Below, piece after piece: positions 63,455 through 64,000 of a stretch of 64,000 bases of DNA. This stretch comes from Lanius collurio (Eukaryota > Chordata > Aves > Passeriformes > Laniidae). A program made the translations under genes and the position numbers. The DNA is taken from the NCBI GenBank assembly GCA_020086605.1, contig JACBWW010000052.1, positions 306,856-370,855 of the forward strand. Reading direction: 5' to 3'. The notes beneath the pieces are model-generated. The model saw nothing but the letters and a program-made list of their open reading frames with translations. It did not search any database and had not been told where the DNA came from. Every line of letters begins with the position of its first letter. The first letter of the stretch is position 1.

Positions 63455-64000
63455 CAAAACGTTGCCATGCAAACTCAATACAACCTGTCACCCTGTTACT
63501 CTCATCTGTAGAGGGAATACCACAGTACCCTGAAGCAAACAGATCCCCTTAAGGTGGTTTGGTTTTATTTTTATTAAAAAAAAGGAACTGAGTAGCAATA
63601 TTTTCAGCCTGTTGCCCTGGGAGCAGTAATTCTCTGACTAAAGAAATACAGCAGGTTAAGGAAAAAGCATAGGCTGCAGTATATGAGAGTTTTCCCTGAT
63701 CCTAGCATTGAGATGGCTCATTTTTGAGATGGGGTGGGGACAGAACTGCAAAAGGCTGATATGTCTTTAGGCAAGAGGAGAGCACCTGAGAGTAGAATTT
63801 TCACTCAAGAGCTTAGGAGAGACAACATACTTCCAGGAATCACATGCAAAAACCAAAGACAGAGGGGACACTGCTGCTGGCAGCTGCCTCAGCCAGAAGC
63901 CATGTGCCCTCTCAGGCTGGGAATAGTGCTTTGTGGGCTGATGAGAAAGGAGCAGTGACCCTCCTATCCCTTAAGGTCTGTGTGTGCTCCTCCCTGGTGT
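63455..64000. other. Intergenic sequence to the window edge
   Basis: No recognised feature. A-run at 63575-63582. Confidence 0.5.

Overview
The window is vertebrate, and specifically bird, nuclear DNA. The plus strand carries the last five coding exons of the amyloid precursor protein gene (APP; exons 14-18 in APP770 numbering) with consensus splice sites, a stop codon and a 3' UTR of about 1.15 kb. CR1 LINE fragments and a heavy load of LTR retroelements, including long LTRs opening with the TGTAGTGGGTTG-type terminus, point to a bird and most likely a passerine. That last step is an inference from repeat type, not proof.

Layout: 1-36.5 kb is the 3' third of APP. Exon 14 is at 6291-6512, exon 15 at 13948-14001, exon 16 at 25314-25414, exon 17 at 28491-28637, and exon 18 starts at 35274 with its stop at 35373-35375. 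The large introns hold a partial LTR element (1-1369), solo LTRs (3536-4177, 10034-11189, 11441-11891), CR1 fragments and a purine tract. One short N gap at 29071-29073 sits between two identical 54-bp copies and looks like an assembly artefact. From 36.5 to 64 kb no host gene is visible. In mammals the next genes on this side of APP are ATP5PF and GABPA, so this is probably the APP-GABPA intergenic interval, here filled with LTR elements.

Intergenic elements: solo LTRs with readable target-site duplications lie at 36559-37476, 38562-39127, 39697-41007, 49935-50381, 51777-52432, 59041-59611 and 62886-63450. A degraded gammaretrovirus-like provirus runs on the minus strand from about 45.06 to 41.15 kb (Gag, zinc knuckle, protease, reverse transcriptase) and is interrupted by a nested LTR. 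A compact 2.57-kb LTR element runs on the minus strand at 56127-58699.

The most interesting object is that compact element. It has two LTRs, a tRNA-Ala-like primer-binding site, a polypurine tract and near-matching 6-bp flanks, so it is structurally a complete retroelement. Yet it shows no protease, reverse transcriptase or integrase. It carries an unrecognised Gag-like ORF, an alanine-rich linker, and a recognisable Y-box-type cold-shock domain with a proline/aromatic-rich tail. A second, more decayed member in the same orientation enters the left edge of the window inside APP intron 13. I read this as a non-autonomous avian LTR retroelement family that captured a host nucleic-acid-binding domain. 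Whether it is already described needs a database search.
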